Under the pieces are notes generated by a model, which searched no databases, had not been told where the DNA came from, and saw nothing but the letters and a program-made list of their open reading frames with translations. Shown in pieces: positions 16,028 to 20,202 of a DNA stretch of 20,202 nucleotides. Source of the stretch: Campylobacteraceae bacterium (GTDB lineage Bacteria > Campylobacterota > Campylobacteria > Campylobacterales > Sulfurospirillaceae); contig JAFLKZ010000116.1 in assembly GCA_019162915.1 (NCBI GenBank), positions 1 to 20,202 on the forward strand. The letters run 5' to 3'. A program made the position numbers and the translations under genes. The number at the start of each line of letters is the position of its first letter. Positions within the stretch are counted from its first letter, which is position 1.

Positions 16028-16034
16028 AAGGAGG
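16028..16034 (+). promoter_or_regulatory. Consensus ribosome binding site that sets the copy B start
   Basis: AAGGAGG, a perfect Shine-Dalgarno sequence, with a 5-nt spacer to GTG 16040. The upstream in-frame GTG at 16016 has no such site and would give eight extra charged residues. Confidence 0.8.
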
Positions 16035-16039
16035 CTGAA

Positions 16040-16579
16040 GTGACTACTCATTTAACTATTTTACACTGGATTGCTCTTTTCATTATAGCAATACTTTTTA
16101 TTTTAGTGCTTATTCTTACATTGAGAAACAATGATGGCAAATTTCCTTTATCAGCTATTTTAACCAATATATTTGCAATGACTATACTAACTTTTTTTAT
16201 GTTCTACGGACTGGATAAATTTACAAAACTTGCCAAGCTCGAAAATGTTGTTCAAAAAAAAGTTCTTATCAATGAATCATTTTCAATTAGTGGACAGATA
16301 CGCAATGTAGGAAACTTTACGATAGGTCAATGTACCCTTGAAGTAAAGATTTCAAGTGATTCTTTAGAAAGAAATAGTGATGGGCCACTCTTTCTTCCTA
16401 AATCTGTATTAGACGATCTCTTCAAAAAAGAAGCACCTGCTAATGCGATAGAAACAACAAAAGAGTTTGTGATTGCAGAAGATTTACAAGCAGGAGAGAT
16501 GCGAAACTTTAGTGTTTTTATGCGTTATCCACCTTCTTTTGTGAAACCTTACACAAGATATGAATTATTTTGTCACTAA
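16040..16579 (+). CDS. Small membrane protein, DUF2393-like, copy B
   Basis: From GTG 16040 the product is 179 residues, exactly the length of copy A. It has two membrane segments (about residues 6-27 and 38-58), then a beta-rich soluble part. SFSISGQIRNVGNFTIGQCT aligns with the corresponding block of copy A, including the Cys. Overall identity is low, so the duplication is old. The start is 14 nt after the copy A stop, and a consensus ribosome site suggests stronger translation than copy A. The TAA stop overlaps, tail to tail, the stop codon of the radical SAM gene on the other strand. Function is unknown; an envelope role is inferred from topology only. Confidence 0.75.
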   Translation: MTTHLTILHWIALFIIAILFILVLILTLRNNDGKFPLSAILTNIFAMTILTFFMFYGLDKFTKLAKLENVVQKKVLINESFSISGQIRNVGNFTIGQCTLEVKISSDSLERNSDGPLFLPKSVLDDLFKKEAPANAIETTKEFVIAEDLQAGEMRNFSVFMRYPPSFVKPYTRYELFCH

Positions 16580-17532
16580 TAATTTAAACCCACTTTGAGT
16601 AAAGCTTCTCTTATATTTCGCATTTGCTGATGTTTTTCAAAACACCAAGAGGGCGCTAACAATGTATCATTCGAAATACCAGCACTAATTCGTTGAATAA
16701 CTACATCTTCGGGGATAAGTTCAAAAGCTTTAATAATCGTATCTATATATAATTCTTCCGAAATAGGACTAAAATCACCTTTCCTAAAATCATTAGCAAG
16801 TGCTGTTCTTTTAACAACATAAAGAGGGTGGATTTTCAGCGATTTAACGCCTAATGCCATTGCAAATTTAACACTCTCAAGCATCATTTCTTGTGTTTCG
16901 CCTGGTAATCCAAAAATAAGATGAGCACAAATGTTTAAATCATATTTACATGTAAGCTTGATCGTTTGTGCCATATTTTCAACATCATGACCTCGATTTA
17001 TTTTACTCAATGTCTCATCATAGACAGATTGCACACCATATTCAACCCAGATTTCATACGATTTAGCTAACTCTGAGAGATAGGTAAGTATTTCTTCATT
17101 AATGCTATCTGTTCTTGTTCCGATACTTAAACCGACAACACCTTCAAAACTTAAAGCTTTAGCATAGAGTATTTTGAGTGTTTCTATCGGTGCATACGTG
17201 TTCGTAAAAGATTGGAAATAGACAATAAATTTTTGAGCCCCAAACTTTTTTTGTAGATTTTTTTTTGTTTTATTGTATTGGGTTTCTAACTGTAAGAGTT
17301 GAAAATCAAGATAAGGATTAGTGGGAGAGTGAGGATGAAGATAAAATCTCTTTTTGTCTTCATGGGCAAGATTAGGACTAAAAGACTCATTCTCACAAAA
17401 GACACATCCCCCTTTTGCTACTGTTCCATCGATATTAGGACATGTAAAACCAGTGAGGGAAATAGGCACCTTATAGACATTTTCCCCTAGCTTCTCTCTA
17501 AAATACCGTCCTGCAGTTAAAATATCTCGCAT
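16576..17532 (-). CDS. Radical SAM protein, TIGR01212 / YhcC family
   Basis: The 318-residue product has a radical SAM cluster motif with spacing CX11CX2C (C31, C43, C46, in CPNIDGTVAKGGCVFC), which characterises the TIGR01212/YhcC family within the Elp3-like radical SAM group. Further features are QSFTNTYAPIETLKILY, GLSIGTRTDSI, WVEYGVQSVYDETLSKINRG and HLIFGLPGETQEMMLES, the usual SAM-barrel elements. Substrate is unknown; an RNA-modifying role has been proposed for related enzymes but cannot be read from this sequence. Its ATG overlaps the purF stop by one base (TAATG), so translation is coupled to purF. Its TAG stop overlaps the convergent copy B stop. Confidence 0.9.
   Translation of the reverse strand: MRDILTAGRYFREKLGENVYKVPISLTGFTCPNIDGTVAKGGCVFCENESFSPNLAHEDKKRFYLHPHSPTNPYLDFQLLQLETQYNKTKKNLQKKFGAQKFIVYFQSFTNTYAPIETLKILYAKALSFEGVVGLSIGTRTDSINEEILTYLSELAKSYEIWVEYGVQSVYDETLSKINRGHDVENMAQTIKLTCKYDLNICAHLIFGLPGETQEMMLESVKFAMALGVKSLKIHPLYVVKRTALANDFRKGDFSPISEELYIDTIIKAFELIPEDVVIQRISAGISNDTLLAPSWCFEKHQQMRNIREALLKVGLNY
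16946..16955. repeat. TTACATGTAA palindrome, site 5 (in radical SAM gene)
   Basis: Perfect 10-bp palindrome inside the radical SAM gene, read as Leu-Thr-Cys-Lys; a half-length copy (ACATGTAAA) lies at 17440-17448 in the same gene. Confidence 0.6.
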
Positions 17533-18869
17533 TATTTAATAAAATAATTTCCATCAAAACTAACCAATGAATATTTCATGTCATTTCCAATGCTCTCTTT
17601 GAGTGCATCAATACTTAAAAATGCCAACGAATCAGCCCCTATGTATTCTCGCACTTCTTCAACGCTCTTATTGGCACTAATGAGCTCTTTGTAGCTTGGA
17701 GTATCTATACCATAAAGACAAGGATGCTCTATCGTAGGAGCGGCAATACGCATATGAACTTCAGCAGCACCTGCTCGTTTGAGTAGTTTTACGATCTGCT
17801 TAGACGTTGTTCCCCTCACGATACTATCATCAACAACCACAATTCTTTTACCTTCTAATATCTTATGGATAGGGGAGAGTTTTAACTTTACTTTTAGATC
17901 TCGCACTGCTTGGGTAGGTTCGATAAATGTTCGGCCAACATAGTGATTTCTAACAATTCCCATTTCGAAAGGAATACCACTTTGTTGTGCGTAACCTAAA
18001 GCTGCACTTACGCCACTATCAGGAACAGGAATGACAAGATCAGCCTCTACTGGAGAGAGTTCTGCTAATTTCATACCCATTTTTTTGCGTATAGCGTAAA
18101 CATTTTTACCTTCAATGACACTATCTGGACGCGCAAAATAAATGAATTCAAAAGCACAAATATGAGGATCTGGTTCAAAAAGTTGAACACTCTCAAAAGT
18201 CTCTTTTCCATGTTCAAATATAATCATCTCACCTGGTCGTACATCTCTTATAAATTCAGCATCTACTAAATCAAGCGCACATGTTTCACTAGCAACGATA
18301 TAACCACCATCTTTAAACTTTCCGATAGATAAAGGACGCACCCCATATCTATCTCTCACGGCAAACATTTTACTTCGACTTTGAATCAAAAGGCAGTAAG
18401 CCCCTTTAATGATTTGCAAGGCTTCTATAATTCTATCTCGTAGTTTTCCTTGTTGGCTTCTAGCGATAAGATGGATAATATTTTCTGTATCCATAGAAGA
18501 TTGAAAAATAGCACCCTGCTCGATAAGTTTACTTCGCACTTCATGCTTGTTGATTAAGTTTCCATTATGAACAATAGAAATATCGCCTAGTTTATAACTA
18601 GCCGCAACAGGTTGTGCATCCATAACAGAATCACTTCCTGCAGTTGAATATCTGTTATGACCAATCGCCATATTTCCGCTTAGAAAAGCAAGTTTTGTTT
18701 CATTGAAAACTTCTGTGACTAAACCACTATCTTTAATAGTTTTTATCTTTTTGCCATCGCTCGCACTGATACCTGTTGCCTCTTGTCCTCTATGTTGCAT
18801 TGAAAAAAGAGAATAATAAGCTATCTTAGAAGCATGTTTTACATCGAATATACCAACAATTGCACACAT
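17532..18869 (-). CDS. purF: Amidophosphoribosyltransferase PurF
   Basis: PurF makes 5-phosphoribosylamine from PRPP and glutamine, the committing step of purine synthesis. The 445-residue product starts MCAIVGIFD, so the nucleophilic Cys2 is exposed by Met removal with no propeptide. HRGQEATGI, GHNRYSTAG and HNGNLINKHE mark the Ntn glutaminase; VVVDDSIVRGTTSKQIV (344-360) is the PRPP loop. It follows the Bacillus-like form (CAFEFIYFARPDSVIEG), keeping C238 and C384, but the C-terminal pair of iron-sulfur cysteines is replaced by serines in YSLVSFDG (S434, S437). It lies 17 nt after dapB; a poly-A plus GG (18881-18888) acts as ribosome site 11 nt upstream. Confidence 0.96.
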   Translation of the reverse strand: MCAIVGIFDVKHASKIAYYSLFSMQHRGQEATGISASDGKKIKTIKDSGLVTEVFNETKLAFLSGNMAIGHNRYSTAGSDSVMDAQPVAASYKLGDISIVHNGNLINKHEVRSKLIEQGAIFQSSMDTENIIHLIARSQQGKLRDRIIEALQIIKGAYCLLIQSRSKMFAVRDRYGVRPLSIGKFKDGGYIVASETCALDLVDAEFIRDVRPGEMIIFEHGKETFESVQLFEPDPHICAFEFIYFARPDSVIEGKNVYAIRKKMGMKLAELSPVEADLVIPVPDSGVSAALGYAQQSGIPFEMGIVRNHYVGRTFIEPTQAVRDLKVKLKLSPIHKILEGKRIVVVDDSIVRGTTSKQIVKLLKRAGAAEVHMRIAAPTIEHPCLYGIDTPSYKELISANKSVEEVREYIGADSLAFLSIDALKESIGNDMKYSLVSFDGNYFIK

Positions 18870-18872
18870 GAG

Positions 18873-18878
18873 TTACAT
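18873..18878 (-). promoter_or_regulatory. Start-stop element (ATG-TAA) just upstream of purF
   Basis: On the minus strand the purF leader reads AAAGGTAATGTAACTCATG: an ATG immediately followed by TAA, in frame with and 9 nt before the purF ATG, between the ribosome site and the true start. It could compete with or modulate initiation at purF. It may equally be chance in AT-rich DNA. Confidence 0.3.
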
Positions 18879-18886
18879 TACCTTTT

Positions 18887-19654
18887 TTAAAGTCCTAAAC
18901 AGTCGCTAATAGTATAAAGACCATTTGGTTGATTGATGATCCACTTTGCTGCTTTAATCGCACCTTTTGCAAAGGTATCACGACTAGTAGCCGTGTGATT
19001 CATCTCTATAAATTCTCCATCATTGTAAAAGCCAACAGTGTGACGACCTACGATATCTCCACCGCGGAGCGCCATTATAGCAATTTCATCTTTAGTTCTC
19101 TCGCCAATTAAACCATTTCTTCCACTTATTCTTACATCATCAAGGTTTAAGCCACGTCCACGTGCCGCATGTTCACCCAAAGTCAGTGCTGTTCCGCTCG
19201 GTGCATCTTTTTTATATCGGTGGTGTTGTTCAACTATCTCGATATCAAAATCACTTAAACTTTTAGAAGCAAGTTCCACTAAACGATTAAGTACTGCTAC
19301 ACCCAAAGACATATTAGTCGAATACAAAATAGGCATACACGTAGCCGCTTCTTTTAAAAGATTCAGTTGATGTTCATTAAGCCCTGTTGTACCAATCACT
19401 AAAGGCGTTGGAAATTTTAGGGCATTTTCTAAAAGAGTTTCTGTTCCTATTGAAATAGTAAAATCTATCACGACATCACTTTTTTGTAAAAGAACAGCCA
19501 CATCGTTCGTGACTATCGCCTCTTTAGGAGTCGTGAAACCAAAATCTTCTATCGCATGAAGTACATGAGGTCTAGCTACTGTATCTTTATGCAAACTATC
19601 GATTAAAAGTCTTCCTACTCTGCCTGTTGAGCCGTGAATACCTACATTTATCAT
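18887..19654 (-). CDS. dapB: 4-hydroxy-tetrahydrodipicolinate reductase
   Basis: DapB reduces hydroxy-tetrahydrodipicolinate with NAD(P)H, a step of diaminopimelate and lysine synthesis that also feeds peptidoglycan. The 255-residue product has the N-terminal Rossmann motif GIHGSTGRVG (5-14), the linker VIGTTGLNEHQ, YSTNMSLGV, and the substrate block EQHHRYKKDAPSGTAL (142-157) with catalytic H144 and K148. ALRGGDIVGRHTVGF and HTATSRDTFAKGA are also conserved. ATG 19654 has AAGGGA about 6 nt upstream, and lies 14 nt after the trxB stop. Confidence 0.97.
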   Translation of the reverse strand: MINVGIHGSTGRVGRLLIDSLHKDTVARPHVLHAIEDFGFTTPKEAIVTNDVAVLLQKSDVVIDFTISIGTETLLENALKFPTPLVIGTTGLNEHQLNLLKEAATCMPILYSTNMSLGVAVLNRLVELASKSLSDFDIEIVEQHHRYKKDAPSGTALTLGEHAARGRGLNLDDVRISGRNGLIGERTKDEIAIMALRGGDIVGRHTVGFYNDGEFIEMNHTATSRDTFAKGAIKAAKWIINQPNGLYTISDCLGL

Positions 19655-19668
19655 TCTCTTCCCTTTGC

Positions 19669-20202
19669 TTAATGATTCACATATTCTAATGCTTGAATAC
19701 CTGCTGTTGCACCATCGCCTGCTGCACAGACAACTTGTTTTGAAGCTTTAATTCTAATGTCTCCTGCTGCAAATAAACCTGAAACAGAAGTTTTCATATT
19801 GAGGTCTACTACGACATTGCCATTTTCATCCATATCGCACAAAAAACTTCCATCTTCTTGTCTTAAAATAGAATTATTGACATTCATTCCCACAAATACA
19901 AATACGCCAGGTACTTGGAGATCTCGCTCATTACCATCTTTATCGACAACAATAAGGCCATTAAGTCCCATTTTATCGCCATATGCTTTTTTAATCGTCA
20001 CATTCAGTACTAATTCTATTTTGGGATTATTTTTAACTTTTTCAACTGTGCTTGGGCTTGCTCTGAAGGTATCACGTCTATGTACTAAATAAACTTTTGA
20101 ACAAATATGAGAAAGATAAAGTGCTTCTTCAAGGGCAGTATCTCCACCACCAAGAGCTACAACTTCTTTATTTTTATAGAAAAATCCATCACATGTTGCA
20201 CA
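19669..20202 (-). CDS. trxB: Thioredoxin reductase, C-terminal 177 residues (cut by right edge)
   Basis: TrxB passes electrons from NADPH through FAD and a CxxC disulfide to thioredoxin. The visible part starts exactly on the first Cys of the redox motif CATCDGFF, so the N-terminal FAD half lies outside the window. VALGGGDTALEEALYL is the NADPH-binding GxGxxA loop, VHRRDTFRAS the NADPH 2'-phosphate specificity motif, and GLFAAGDIRI the C-terminal FAD-binding motif, followed by QVVCAAGDGATAGIQALEY. The frame is open to the edge and ends at TAA 19671-19669. It is the first visible gene of the trxB-dapB-purF-radical SAM run; trxA may precede it, as is common. It probably supplies the reductant used by Bcp. 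Confidence 0.95.
   Translation of the reverse strand, partial: CATCDGFFYKNKEVVALGGGDTALEEALYLSHICSKVYLVHRRDTFRASPSTVEKVKNNPKIELVLNVTIKKAYGDKMGLNGLIVVDKDGNERDLQVPGVFVFVGMNVNNSILRQEDGSFLCDMDENGNVVVDLNMKTSVSGLFAAGDIRIKASKQVVCAAGDGATAGIQALEYVNH

Noticed and set aside
16016..16039. GTG 16016 as start of copy B
   Set aside because: Lies within copy A and has no ribosome site, whereas GTG 16040 follows a consensus site.
1..20202. Mobile elements, prophage, CRISPR, toxin-antitoxin or other defence system
   Set aside because: No transposase, integrase, terminal inverted repeats, spaced direct repeats or short unassigned gene pairs of that kind; gene content is housekeeping throughout.

Overview
The window is ordinary housekeeping chromosome from a Campylobacterota (epsilonproteobacterial) genome. 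The DNA is AT-rich and densely packed, and every stretch longer than 300 bases is coding. The run bcp / fabZ-lpxA-clpX-mreB-mreC-carB with ilvE nearby, and the purF-dapB pair, match gene orders I recall from Campylobacter jejuni. A Sulfurospirillum- or Sulfurimonas-like organism would fit, but the genus is inference. I see no rRNA, tRNA, IS element, prophage, CRISPR array or recognisable defence system.

Layout. (1) 1-7757, minus strand: a seven-gene run read queH, fabZ, lpxA, clpX, mreB, mreC, carB, with carB cut by the left edge. Several junctions overlap or are 1 nt apart. A perfect extended -10 box lies upstream of queH. (2) 7912-10773, plus strand: one 953-residue AsmA-like (DUF748-type) envelope protein, divergent from queH, with its own -10 box and ribosome site, three internal repeats and an OmpA-like tail. 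(3) 10779-12685, minus: an aldehyde dehydrogenase followed by the peroxiredoxin bcp. A 12-bp hairpin covers the convergent stop codons of bcp and the AsmA-like gene. (4) 12789-16579, plus: ilvE, an HflK/prohibitin-like SPFH protein, hisIE, and two tandem small membrane proteins of identical length, the last four genes overlapping or nearly so. (5) 16576-20202, minus: trxB (cut by the right edge), dapB, purF and a YhcC-like radical SAM gene, again tightly packed.

The left operon joins outer-membrane lipid synthesis (FabZ, LpxA), cell shape (MreB, MreC), proteolysis (ClpX), tRNA modification (QueH) and carbamoyl phosphate synthesis (CarB). The divergent AsmA-like protein is a plausible envelope or lipid-transfer partner. 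The remaining genes serve amino-acid, purine, lysine/peptidoglycan and thiol-redox metabolism.

No complete novel system is evident. The most interesting signals are: (a) an over-represented palindrome, TTACATGTAA and its half-length variants, in 11 intragenic places, four of them inside the aldehyde dehydrogenase gene; (b) the triplicated architecture of the AsmA-like protein; (c) a PurF that keeps two of the four Bacillus-type iron-sulfur cysteines while the last two are serines; (d) the tandem 179-residue membrane-protein pair; and (e) a QueH with a large C-terminal extension.
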